DNA from: JAAZLS01 sp964585925
GTDB taxonomy: Bacteria; Bacillota; Dethiobacteria; DTU022
Direction of reading: 5' to 3'
NCBI GenBank assembly: GCA_964585925.1
Contig: CAZPFS010000016.1
Location: 1-42,329, forward strand
DNA length: 42,329 nt
Shown: positions 24,240 through 32,091 of the stretch, piece after piece
How the letters are laid out: every line of letters starts with the position of its first letter
How positions within the stretch are numbered: the first letter of the stretch is position 1
Position numbers and translations under genes: made by a program
Notes under the pieces: model-generated
Told to the model about the DNA's origin: nothing
What the model saw: the letters and a program-made list of their open reading frames with translations, nothing else
Database searches by the model: none

Positions 24240-24264
24240 GGCGACAGGTGAATCACCTGTCGCC
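24240..24264 (-). terminator. Intercistronic stem-loop between BMP and ATPase genes
   Basis: A perfect 11-bp stem GGCGACAGGTG / CACCTGTCGCC has a 3-base loop and no T-tract on the minus strand. It follows the BMP stop by 16 bases. It probably protects the BMP message or partly attenuates, so that more binding protein than ATPase is made. Confidence 0.6.
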
Positions 24265-24280
24265 CTCCATTCGATTAGCT

Positions 24281-25309
24281 TTAGTTGACCGGGGCCGGGG
24301 TAGCTTCATCAATATCTACCCGGAAAGTACCGTCTAAAATATCTTGCTCTTTCTGCCGGATCGCTTCTTTTAATTCCGCCGGCACCTTGTCCTCCAGATT
24401 GTAAAATGGCGCCAGATGGGAACCCCCTTTGCCCATCATGCAGAAGTCTTTTAAATCTTGGGAGGTGTAAACCCCCGACTGGATGGTGGAGACCAGATAC
24501 TCAAAGGTCGGGCTCAGATTCCAGACCGAACTGCTGATTACATAATCGGGAGCCAGTTCGTGCTGATCGGTCATCTGGCCAAATGCCCACTTGCCGTTCT
24601 CGGCGGCGGCTTCAATTACCCCAAACCGCTCGGCGTAAAGCACATCTACCCCGCCCTCGATCTGGGCCAGGGATGCTTCCTTGGCCGCCGCAGGGTCGAA
24701 CCAGTTGTTGATAAATTGCACATAAACCGTTACGTCCGGATTATAGTCCTTGACCCCCTGAATAAAGGCGTTGCAAATACGGTTTACTTCCGGAACCGGA
24801 AAACCGCCGACAATACCCACCTTATCGGTTTCAGTCAGGCCGGCCGCCAGCATTCCCAAAAGATACCCCGGCTCATGAATCCAGTTGTCGAACACCGAGA
24901 AATTGGGCTCCACCGGACCCAGCCCTGAACCGAACACAAAGGGGATCTCGGGAAAATCCTTGGCCACCCGGCGGGCGGCTTCCTCGTTCCCGAAAGCATC
25001 GCCGGTGATCAGATCCGGTTTTTTCTGGTCGGCTACTTCCCGCAGCACCCGTTCGAAGTCCCCGGCATAACCCAGGTTGTCGGTATATTCAAAATCAGCT
25101 ACGCCTTCTTCATCCAGCTTTTCACAGGCCTCGATTATCACCGCGTCCCAGGGCTCCTCCGCCGGGGTTGAAAAAACAGCGTAGATCGTAAATAAACCCT
25201 CTCCTTCTTCACCCGGCCCTTCCTCCTCTGAGGGGGCACATCCCACCATCAGGAGGCCCAGCACAAGGATCAGCACCAGAAACAATGGAAGCTGACTTTT
25301 TTTAAACAT
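24281..25309 (-). CDS. BMP family substrate-binding lipoprotein
   Basis: This 342-aa extracytoplasmic binding protein is of the PnrA/BmpA type. It has a lipoprotein signal (LFLVLILVLGLLMVGC, with the lipidated cysteine near residue 24) and an acidic glycine-rich linker. The two-lobed binding domain follows, with conserved EPGYLLGMLAAGLTETDKVG and VGGFPVPEVNRICNAFIQG segments. Family members bind nucleosides or purines. It opens the transporter part of the operon, with the site GAAGGGG nine bases before the ATG. A gap of 194 bases separates it from the upstream amidohydrolase. Confidence 0.92.
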   Translation of the reverse strand: MFKKSQLPLFLVLILVLGLLMVGCAPSEEEGPGEEGEGLFTIYAVFSTPAEEPWDAVIIEACEKLDEEGVADFEYTDNLGYAGDFERVLREVADQKKPDLITGDAFGNEEAARRVAKDFPEIPFVFGSGLGPVEPNFSVFDNWIHEPGYLLGMLAAGLTETDKVGIVGGFPVPEVNRICNAFIQGVKDYNPDVTVYVQFINNWFDPAAAKEASLAQIEGGVDVLYAERFGVIEAAAENGKWAFGQMTDQHELAPDYVISSSVWNLSPTFEYLVSTIQSGVYTSQDLKDFCMMGKGGSHLAPFYNLEDKVPAELKEAIRQKEQDILDGTFRVDIDEATPAPVN

Positions 25310-25503
25310 TCAGTATCGCCCCTTCTCAAATAGATATAGTTTTGGCAACCACAAGGTTCATTTTCCAGTCCCGGGTTTTTGCCCGGCCTTGTCCGCTTGT
25401 TTCATCTCCTTTCCTTAAAATTGATCCGGCTGCGTTTGATTGGCTGCAGCCACGTCACTTGAAAATCATCGTCGAAGGGTGATCGAAAGGCTACCTGTAA
25501 TAT

Positions 25504-26736
25504 TTATACTCTTCCTAACCTGTTCATTTTTTCCTGATCGACCAGTTTTCCATGGCTGATCACCTGCCGGGGCTCTTCGTGGTACCGAAGCGCCTCCAGC
25601 GTGTTGGGGGCATTCAAAACCACCAGATTAGCCGGTGCACCGACAGCCAGTCTAAAATTTTTCAGGCCTATACAATCAGCCGCCCCGGTGGTGATCATGT
25701 CGTATAGAACCTCCATCTCCGGGCGGGTGGTCATCCACAGCAGGTGGGAGGCCAAAAAAGCCACCTCCAGCATGTTGTTGCGGCCATAGGCGTAGTAGGC
25801 ATCAGAGATATCATCCTGCCCCAGGCAAACCAGGTTCCCCTCTTCCAGCATCTCCTGCACCGGAGCGTGCAGGGGGCCGGTTTGCGGGTCGCTGACCACT
25901 CCCATGCCTGCTTTTTTCAGCAGTGCCAGAACCTTCTGCAAATAAGGCCTTGGATACAGGGCCATGGCCCGGGCATGGTGCGCCAGGGAGCGGCCAACCC
26001 GGCCCCTGTTGATGGTCTCCACGGCCATCAGCTCCAGGGAACGCAAACCCGGATCGCCCGCATCATCAACCAGCATGGAAACATCGGCATCAAATTCCTC
26101 GGCAATATCAAATATAATCTTTACGTGTTCGGCAATATCCGCTTCTGTATATTCAATCCAGGGTATACCGCCCACCACATCGGCACCCAGCCTCATTGCT
26201 TCCCGCACCAGCTCTGCCGCTCCCGGTTCGCGGATCACCCCGTCCTGGGCAAAAGCCACCACCTGGATATCTACAATCCCTTTAAATTCTTCCCGGGCCT
26301 TAATCAGAGCCTTGACCCCTTCCAGGCGGGCCTTGCGGTCCACATCCGCCAAGGCCCGGACATGGGTGCAGCCATAAAAGGCCGATAAGGCCATAGCTTT
26401 GCGGACATTTTCTATAATCCAACTCTCATCGTATTGCTCTTTTACCTTCATCGCCAGCTCGATCCCGGTCATGGCCTTGCCCATGGATTTATCCGCGCTC
26501 TGGTAAGATTTCATCGCTTCGTCATCCATCATCATCAATGTATATACCTTGCACAGGTGAAGATGGGTGTTTACAAAGGATTCGGTCACCAGGTTGCCGC
26601 CGGCGTCAATTTCTTCCGCGGCACTTCCCCCAACCTTTTCATCCATAGCGGCAATTTTTCCGTCGGCAATTCCAATTTCAAACCGTTTTTCGAGCTGGCC
26701 ACGCAACTGAGCATTGCGAATTAAAATATCGAACAT
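25504..26736 (-). CDS. Cytosine-deaminase-like amidohydrolase, paralogue 1
   Basis: This 410-aa amidohydrolase is clearly homologous end to end with the protein at 19427-20683. Metal HxH is H58/H60 (NTHLHLCK), with H254 (LAHHARAM) and D309 (LGQDDISDAYYAYG). Residue 222, where CodA has metal ligand H214, is leucine, and the catalytic glutamate is aspartate (SMLVDDAGDP). The frame extends to 26787, but the ATG at 26736 has the site GGGGGAGGTGAG. It is the first gene of the transporter operon and divergent from the molybdenum hydroxylase, with direct repeats about 40 bases upstream of its start. The two paralogues may handle different tautomers or steps of one pathway. Confidence 0.87.
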   Translation of the reverse strand: MFDILIRNAQLRGQLEKRFEIGIADGKIAAMDEKVGGSAAEEIDAGGNLVTESFVNTHLHLCKVYTLMMMDDEAMKSYQSADKSMGKAMTGIELAMKVKEQYDESWIIENVRKAMALSAFYGCTHVRALADVDRKARLEGVKALIKAREEFKGIVDIQVVAFAQDGVIREPGAAELVREAMRLGADVVGGIPWIEYTEADIAEHVKIIFDIAEEFDADVSMLVDDAGDPGLRSLELMAVETINRGRVGRSLAHHARAMALYPRPYLQKVLALLKKAGMGVVSDPQTGPLHAPVQEMLEEGNLVCLGQDDISDAYYAYGRNNMLEVAFLASHLLWMTTRPEMEVLYDMITTGAADCIGLKNFRLAVGAPANLVVLNAPNTLEALRYHEEPRQVISHGKLVDQEKMNRLGRV

Positions 26737-26773
26737 TTTTATAATACTCACCTCCCCCCATATTTCGAATTGG

Positions 26774-26791
26774 GCAATATGGTGCAATATG
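26774..26791. promoter_or_regulatory. Direct repeats, possible regulator site
   Basis: GCAATATG occurs at 26774 and 26784, one helical turn apart, about 40-55 bases upstream of the amidohydrolase start. Tandem sites on one face of DNA are a common activator arrangement. The role is inferred. Confidence 0.4.
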
Positions 26792-27003
26792 ATGTATAGT
26801 TTTGACGTTTCCCAATCATACCCTTTAGATATGTTTTACAATCTTGTCAGACCTTTTATATTGCCGGTTAACCAAATAGCAAAAACAGTGTTTATAAATG
26901 CAGGTGCGGAAACATTCCCTACTGGCTAAACCTTTGGATAGTTTTAATAATGGTCCCACTGTAGATGTGTTTATATTGCCCAAAGGATTAGATGATGAGA
27001 CCG

Positions 27004-27032
27004 TTGAATACGGAAAAATGGGTTGTTATCAG
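27004..27032 (+). promoter_or_regulatory. Possible promoter of the molybdenum hydroxylase genes
   Basis: TTGAAT (27004-27009), a 17-base spacer and TATCAG (27027-27032) are seen. The leader would be about 80 bases. Both elements are partial matches. Confidence 0.3.
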
Positions 27033-27119
27033 TGGAATATTTCAGCACAGGTGGAGAGGTGCCGGCATCAAAAATTTATTCTAGCCAGGAAAAACACTTT
27101 CTGAGAAAGGAGCCTGTTT

Positions 27120-29450
27120 ATGGAACTTAAGTATATCGGCAAACCGTTGCCGCGACCGGATGCCGTCGGCAAAGTAACGGGTAAAGCAATTTTTTTGGAC
27201 GATATCCGTATTCCCGGGATGCTTCATGCAGCCATCCTCAGACCTGAATATGCTCATGCCAAAATAGTCCACATTGACACTTCGGCAGCAGAGACAATGC
27301 CCGGCGTAATAAGAGTGGTTACCGGAAAGGGTTGCAAACTTCATTACGGCGACAACATCTCCGATCTGACCCCCATGGCGGTAGAGAAGGTGCGTTATGC
27401 CGGGGAACCGGTAGCGGCGGTGGTCGCGGAAACCCTGCCACAAGCCAGCGCCGCAGTAAATAAAATCAAGGTAGAATACCAGCCCTTGCCAGTATATACC
27501 GATGCCAGGGACGCCATAAAGGAGGATGCGGTACTGATCCATGAGCACCAAGAACAATACTGGCGCCTGCCGACCATGAAATTTATCCCCAACACCAACG
27601 TGGCCAACTATTACCGCCTGGTCAAGGGCCGGGGTGAAGACGGGTTTGCGGAGGCCGAGGTAATTGTCGAGGGAGAGTTCAACTACCCCTTTGGTTCCTC
27701 CGCCGCCATCGAGCCTCACGGGTCGATCGTCTGGTTCAAAGAGGACAAAAGCATCGAGTGCTGGTCTTCTTCTATCTGCCCGTTTATCATCCGCCAGGAG
27801 CTGGCGGAAAAATATGGGCTGCCGGTGGCGGAGGTCCGGGTGCACATTCCGGAGGTGGGAGGCTGTTTCGGCTACAAGTCCGATATCACCGTGGAGCAAA
27901 CCGTGGCCTGGATCGCCAGCTTTGTACCCGGGCGCCCGGTTAAATGGGTGGCCAGCCGCCGGGAGGATTTTACCAGTACGCTTACCGGGCACGGTATCCG
28001 CACCTATCTTAAACTGGGAGCCAAAAAGAACGGCAAACTGGTGGCAATAAAGAGCAAAATCCTGCATTCAGGGGGGGCTTACTCCGACACGGCGGTGCAC
28101 GTGACCATCGGCTCCACGCACAATTCCAGCGGCCCTTACGAATATGAGCATTGTTTTATGGAGGGATACACCGTATATACCAATACCACCCCCGTGGGCG
28201 CTTTCCGCGGATACGGGCACCAGGAGTCGCAGTTTGCCACCGAACGGTTGATGGATATACTTTCCCGCCGGTTAAATATGGACCCCTTTGCCTTGCGGGA
28301 AATGAATTATCTGAAAGAAGGCAGCGTCAACGCCCTGGGAGAGCACATCTGGAAAACAAGCGGAGATGTTCTTACCCCGGCCCGAGAGGTTCAGCAGGCC
28401 ATTTTTACCGGGAACAAACCGCGGGAAGACGACAATTACTACTACGGGCGCGGCTTCGCGGCAATGATGAAATCGCCCAAAGGAGCCACTTTTTCCACCA
28501 AGGGATGTTACATGAAAATGAATATCGACGGCAGCGTGTCCATCAATATGGGCGGCGCGGAGGTCGGGCAAGGTTTGCGGACAGTGGTCAAACAGGTGGC
28601 CGCGGAGGCACTTCAAATCCCTCCTGAAAAGATCCATTGCTATACGGAGATCGACACCCAGTTTTCTCCCTATGAATGGCAAACCACCGGCTCCATGTTT
28701 ACCGTGCAGGGGGGGCGCGCTATTATCCGTTCCGCAGATCGGCTCATCGCTATTTTAAAGAGAACCGCCTCCCAAGTGTTGAAGACCGATGAAGATTTCC
28801 TGGAATATGACGGCGAATATGTCTACCTGCGGGGCGACCCCAGCGTCCGGGTCGCGGTTACAGATATTTGCCGCGGGTATATAACTGCAGACGGGATAAC
28901 CATCGGAGAGGTGGCTCAGGCCACTTCCGACGCCCGGTTGCCGCGCTATTCTGTTCATGATCCGGAAACCGGCCTGGGTTCCATGGGAGTAGATTACACT
29001 TTCGGCGCTCAGGGGGCGGAGATTCGCATTGAAAAGAAAAGCGGCAAAATCATCATAGATCATTTTGCCTCCTCCTTTGATGTAGGCCGGGTGATCAATC
29101 CCCTGCAGATCAGGGGCAACGTTCTGGGTGGGGTATTGATGGCTCTGGGAGCTACCCTCTATGAGGAGCTGATATATGATCAGCAGGGCCACCAGATCAA
29201 CCCCCAGTTTTTCCGATACCACCTGCCCACGATCAAAAATATTCCGGGGAAATCCACCACCGTATTTATTGAAAACCCCGGCGCGGTTGGCCCCTTTGGG
29301 GCGCGGGGCATAGGCGAACACCCCTGCGTGGGAGTTGCTCCCGCTATTTTAAACGCCATCTATGACGCCACCGGTGTAGATTTTTTTGAGATTCCGGTTA
29401 ACCCAGAAAAAATCAAACAAGCCCTTGCCGGCGGGGAGGAGAATGCCTGA
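27120..29450 (+). CDS. Xanthine dehydrogenase family molybdopterin-binding subunit
   Basis: This 776-aa catalytic subunit belongs to the molybdenum hydroxylase family. Residues 1-120 form the aldehyde oxidase/xanthine dehydrogenase a/b hammerhead domain (PRPDAVGKVTGKAIFLDDI). The rest is the molybdopterin-binding domain, with IPEVGGCFGYKSD where GGGFGxK is usual, TPVGAFRGYGHQES, and the catalytic glutamate E733 in ARGIGEHPC. It hydroxylates a carbon next to nitrogen in a heterocycle. AAAGGAG precedes the ATG. The 2Fe-2S subunit follows with a one-base overlap, and no FAD subunit is present. Beside a nucleoside importer and deaminases, a purine or pyrimidine is the likely substrate. Confidence 0.9.
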   Translation: MELKYIGKPLPRPDAVGKVTGKAIFLDDIRIPGMLHAAILRPEYAHAKIVHIDTSAAETMPGVIRVVTGKGCKLHYGDNISDLTPMAVEKVRYAGEPVAAVVAETLPQASAAVNKIKVEYQPLPVYTDARDAIKEDAVLIHEHQEQYWRLPTMKFIPNTNVANYYRLVKGRGEDGFAEAEVIVEGEFNYPFGSSAAIEPHGSIVWFKEDKSIECWSSSICPFIIRQELAEKYGLPVAEVRVHIPEVGGCFGYKSDITVEQTVAWIASFVPGRPVKWVASRREDFTSTLTGHGIRTYLKLGAKKNGKLVAIKSKILHSGGAYSDTAVHVTIGSTHNSSGPYEYEHCFMEGYTVYTNTTPVGAFRGYGHQESQFATERLMDILSRRLNMDPFALREMNYLKEGSVNALGEHIWKTSGDVLTPAREVQQAIFTGNKPREDDNYYYGRGFAAMMKSPKGATFSTKGCYMKMNIDGSVSINMGGAEVGQGLRTVVKQVAAEALQIPPEKIHCYTEIDTQFSPYEWQTTGSMFTVQGGRAIIRSADRLIAILKRTASQVLKTDEDFLEYDGEYVYLRGDPSVRVAVTDICRGYITADGITIGEVAQATSDARLPRYSVHDPETGLGSMGVDYTFGAQGAEIRIEKKSGKIIIDHFASSFDVGRVINPLQIRGNVLGGVLMALGATLYEELIYDQQGHQINPQFFRYHLPTIKNIPGKSTTVFIENPGAVGPFGARGIGEHPCVGVAPAILNAIYDATGVDFFEIPVNPEKIKQALAGGEENA

Positions 29451-29929
29451 TGGCTGAAAAATATATCTTTAAAGTCAATGGTTGCCAGCGAACGGTGGAA
29501 GCGGAAACCGGAACTTATCTGATCGATGTGCTGCGCGAACAACTGAACCTGACCGGTACCAAGCGCGGCTGTGACAATTCTACCTGTGGCTCCTGCACGG
29601 TGATTTTAAACGGCAAAGCAGTCAAGAGCTGCCGCACCACCATGGATAAGGTTCAAGGAGGCGAAGTGATCACGGTAGAAGGGCTGTCCGACGGCCAGGA
29701 ACTTCACCCCGTGCAAAAAGCTCTGATTGATTCCGGGGCTATCCAGTGCGGTTTTTGTACACCCGGCATTGCCACGGAACTGGTTGCATTGTTCAACGAA
29801 AACCCGGAGGCCAACGAGGAAACCATTGTAAACGCCCTTAACAAGCATCTTTGCCGCTGTACCGGCTATGAGGCGATCAGAGACGGCGCCCTTTTGGCCA
29901 AACAGTTGATCAGGGAAAACAAGGATTGA
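29450..29929 (+). CDS. (2Fe-2S)-binding subunit of the molybdenum hydroxylase
   Basis: This 159-aa electron-transfer subunit has an N-terminal plant-ferredoxin-type cluster site, GCDNSTCGSCTVILNG with a fourth cysteine in VKSC. A helical domain with the second cluster (IQCGFCTPGI and HLCRCTGYEAI) follows. Length and motif order are standard for CoxS/HcrC-type subunits. Its ATG overlaps the stop of the large subunit (TGATG). Electrons would normally pass to an FAD subunit; none is encoded here, so the acceptor is probably encoded elsewhere or is a different protein. Confidence 0.92.
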   Translation: MAEKYIFKVNGCQRTVEAETGTYLIDVLREQLNLTGTKRGCDNSTCGSCTVILNGKAVKSCRTTMDKVQGGEVITVEGLSDGQELHPVQKALIDSGAIQCGFCTPGIATELVALFNENPEANEETIVNALNKHLCRCTGYEAIRDGALLAKQLIRENKD

Positions 29930-29966
29930 CAAGGAATGGGGGAAACAAAATCCCCCCCGTACCGCT

Positions 29967-30213
29967 TTAAATCCCCCCCAACCCCCCTTTAGAAAAGGGG
30001 GGCTTTTAAATTATCGCCTTTAGAAAAGGGGGGAGTAATATGCTCGTCTTTTCTAGGAAGAGAAGGACTTTGGGATTGTAATATGCTCGTCTTTTCTAGG
30101 AAGAGAAGGGCTTTGGGATTGTCGCCTTTAGGAAAAGGGGGGAGTAATATGCTAGTCTCTTCTAGGAAGAGAAGGGCTTTAGGATTGTCGCCTTTAGAAA
30201 AGGGGGGGGTGGG
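29967..30213 (+). repeat. Composite repeat array 1 (family B) upstream of the nitrilase gene
   Basis: A lead hairpin (CCCCCCTTT/AAAGGGGGG) is followed by three copies of a unit beginning TAATATGCTCGTCTTTTCTAG, at 30036, 30079 and 30145. The last spacing is 66 bases; the first unit is shortened to 43 by loss of the GCCTTTAGAAAAGG part. No credible coding frame exists in this stretch. Confidence 0.85.
29982..30006 (+). terminator. Terminator-like hairpin after the 2Fe-2S subunit gene
   Basis: CCCCCCTTT (29982-29990), loop AGA and AAAGGGGGG (29994-30002) are followed by CTTTTAAATT. It belongs to repeat family B but is well placed to end the molybdenum hydroxylase transcript. Confidence 0.55.
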
Positions 30214-30220
30214 AAAATTC

Positions 30221-30326
30221 GGAGACAGACCTGCAAGATAGGTCTGGCAGAGATACGGGGACAGGCCTGCCAAACAGGTACTGGCAGAGGTACGGGGACA
30301 GACCTGCAAGATAGGTCTGTCCCCAT
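30221..30326. repeat. Tandem hairpin repeats, family A (three units)
   Basis: Units start at 30221, 30257 and 30294. The last is the best palindrome: GGGGACAGACCT pairs with AGGTCTGTCCCC around GCAAGAT. The first two are degenerate and end in GGCAGAG-TAC. The array lies just upstream of the nitrilase gene, which leaves about 120 bases for its promoter. Confidence 0.8.
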
Positions 30327-30448
30327 TGGTGATGGCGCCCACTGGTTCACACACCTGTGATGATGGTTCATCTGCAAAGTGGACATAATTATTTGCTGAT
30401 GATAAACTTTCCTGGAAGGTTTTATCACTCATGACGGGTGGGGTGGGA

Positions 30449-31198
30449 ATGAATATAGCAGTGGCCCAGATGGCCATCAGTGAAAGTCTGGAACAGAATA
30501 CCGCCCGGATAATCGGATTCATGGAGAAAGCCGGCAAACTGGAAGCAGAGCTGATCTGTTTTCCGGAGATGTGTTTGACCGGCTACAGCCCGGGTCTGCT
30601 CCAGCAAAAGGATTTTACCTCTCAGGTGGAAGGAGCGCTGGAACGGCTGGGAAAGGCCTGCCGGCAATTAAATCTGGCCGCCATAGTCGGCCATGCCCAC
30701 CTGGAGCAGGGACATCGCTACAACCGGGCCACGGTCCTTCTGCCCAGCAGCGGCCTTTACTTTTACGACAAGCAGTTTCTGACCGAGCCGGAGGAAAAAT
30801 ACTTCTGCCCCGGCTCTCAAAACACGCTCTTTACATACCGGGATACGAGTTTCGGGCTGATCATCTGCCGGGATCAGAACTACCCCCTGCTGGCCCGGGA
30901 GCTGAAAGAAATGGGCGCCGGAGCAATGTTTATCCTGGCCGCCCATTATTACAGCCCCCGTGAAGCCCGCTGGAAACTCGAGAAGAACCGGGCCATCCCC
31001 ATCACCCGGGCGGTGGAAAACAAATTCCATGTATTCATGGCCAATACCGTGGGTACCCACCTGGGAATGATCAGCCTGGGCAATTCGCTGATCGCCGAAC
31101 CGGGAGGAGCGGTGGTGGCTTCGGCGGGCGAGACCGAGGAGAGCATCATTTTCTTTGACATCGATTACCGGCTGGAGGAGCAGATTGTCGCCGAATAG
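30449..31198 (+). CDS. Carbon-nitrogen hydrolase (nitrilase superfamily amidase)
   Basis: This 249-aa single-domain nitrilase-fold enzyme hydrolyses a C-N bond in an amide, carbamoyl compound or nitrile. The Glu-Lys-Cys triad is visible: E in ICFPEMCLTGY, K in YDKQFLTEPEEKYF and C in FGLIICRDQNYPLLAREL. ATG at 30431 is possible (GGAAGG eleven bases before), but the ATG at 30449 gives the typical family N-terminus MNIAVAQM. Lying after a molybdenum hydroxylase and deaminases, it may act on an N-carbamoyl or formamido intermediate. It is bracketed on both sides by repeat arrays. Confidence 0.88.
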   Translation: MNIAVAQMAISESLEQNTARIIGFMEKAGKLEAELICFPEMCLTGYSPGLLQQKDFTSQVEGALERLGKACRQLNLAAIVGHAHLEQGHRYNRATVLLPSSGLYFYDKQFLTEPEEKYFCPGSQNTLFTYRDTSFGLIICRDQNYPLLARELKEMGAGAMFILAAHYYSPREARWKLEKNRAIPITRAVENKFHVFMANTVGTHLGMISLGNSLIAEPGGAVVASAGETEESIIFFDIDYRLEEQIVAE

Positions 31199-31232
31199 GG
31201 TAAAATCCCCCCTGCCCCTGAAATCCCCCCAA

Positions 31233-31257
31233 CCCCCCTTTAGAAAAGGGGGGCTTT
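31233..31257 (+). terminator. Terminator-like hairpin after the nitrilase gene
   Basis: CCCCCCTTT (31233-31241), loop AGA and AAAGGGGGG (31245-31253) are followed by CTTTTGG. It is the first element of array 2 and lies 35 bases after the stop codon. Confidence 0.5.
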
Positions 31258-31281
31258 TGGATTGTCGCCTTTAGAAAAGGG

Positions 31282-31381
31282 NNNNNNNNNNNNNNNNNNN
31301 NNNNNNNNNNNNNNNNNNNNNNNNNNNNNNNNNNNNNNNNNNNNNNNNNNNNNNNNNNNNNNNNNNNNNNNNNNNNNNNNN
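31282..31381. other. Assembly gap of 100 N
   Basis: Exactly 100 undetermined bases, the usual placeholder for a scaffold gap of unknown size. It interrupts a repeat unit, which suggests the assembler failed in a longer array. Confidence 0.98.
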
Positions 31382-32091
31382 CGTCTTCTTTAGGAAGAGA
31401 AGGGCTTGTGGATTGTCGCCTTTAGAAAAGAGGGAGAAGGCTCAGGGACAGGCCTGCAAGATAGGGCTGGCAAAAATTCAGGGACAAGCCTGCAAGATAG
31501 GACTGTCCCCATTGGAGAGAGAGATAAAAATCCCCCCAACCCCCCTTTAGAAAAGGGGGGCTTTTGGATTGTCGCCTTTAGAAAAGGGAGGAGTAATATG
31601 CTCGTCTTTTCTAGGAAGAGAAGGTCTTTTGGATTGTCGCCTTTAGAAAAGGGAGGAGTAATATGCTCGTCTTCTTTAGGAAGAGAAGGGCTTGTGGATT
31701 GTCGCCTTTAGAAAAGAGGGAGAAGGTTCAGGGACAAGCCTGCAAGACAGGACTGGCAGAAATTCAGGGACAAGCCTGCAAGATAGGACTGTCCCCATTG
31801 GAAAGGGAGATAAAATCCCCCCAACCCCCCTTTAGAAAAGGGGGGCTTTTGGATTGCCGCCTTTAGAAAAGGAGGAGTAATATGCTCGTCTTCTTTAGGA
31901 AGAGAAGGGCTTGTGGATTGCCGCCTTTAGAAAAGAGGGAGTAATATGCTCGTCGTTTTTGGGAAAAGGAGGGCCTTGGATTGCCGCCTTTAGAAAAGGG
32001 AGGGGAATATGCTCGTCGTTTTTGGGAAGAGAAAAGCTTTTGGATTGTCGCCTTTAAAGGGGGATGAGTTGCGGACAGCCCGCCAGTTAAG

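Larger units (their letters stand above)
26737..27119. other. Divergent intergenic region between amidohydrolase and molybdenum hydroxylase genes
   Basis: This 383-base AT-rich region carries GCAATATG twice at a 10-base period (26774-26781, 26784-26791) and a weak plus-strand promoter (27004-27032). A 68-aa plus-strand ORF (26898-27104) has no ribosome site and no family resemblance. No purine riboswitch core was recognised. Confidence 0.5.
31201..32075 (+). repeat. Composite repeat array 2 (families A and B, higher-order period about 286 bases)
   Basis: Blocks start with AAATCCCCCCAACCCCCC hairpins (31221, 31530, 31816) and continue with units carrying GGATTG(T/C)CGCCTTTAGAAAAG and AATATGCTCGTC. 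Two blocks end with two family-A units (31441-31515, 31731-31800). Matching points 31383 and 31669 give a period of about 286 bases. Units nearer 32000 diverge (CGTCGTTTTTGGGA). The 100 Ns at 31282-31381 fall inside, so the true length is unknown. No gene is credible in this stretch. Confidence 0.88.

Noticed and set aside
25358..25405. 15-codon ORF upstream of the BMP lipoprotein gene
   Set aside because: The AGGAG abuts the ATG with no spacing and the peptide is too short and charged to judge; it may be chance.
26898..27104. 68-aa plus-strand ORF before the molybdenum hydroxylase gene
   Set aside because: It has no ribosome site, no recognisable family, and ends next to the real AAAGGAG of the hydroxylase gene. 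The composition is partly protein-like, so I mention it, but support is too weak for a gene.
26737..27119. Purine riboswitch in the divergent control region
   Set aside because: No three-way junction core or matching P1/P2/P3 pairing could be recognised on either strand.
29989..30537. 182-aa minus-strand ORF with repeats of PPFSKGDN-like text
   Set aside because: It is a translation of the tandem DNA repeats; the repeat period, not protein selection, explains the peptide pattern.
31406..31866. Plus-strand ORFs with NPPLEKGG-like repeats
   Set aside because: Same cause: the frames cross repeat units of different types and have no ribosome site of their own.
31201..32075. Possible CRISPR array
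   Set aside because: Repeats are 66-286 bases long, contiguous and without unique spacers of constant length, and no cas genes are present.
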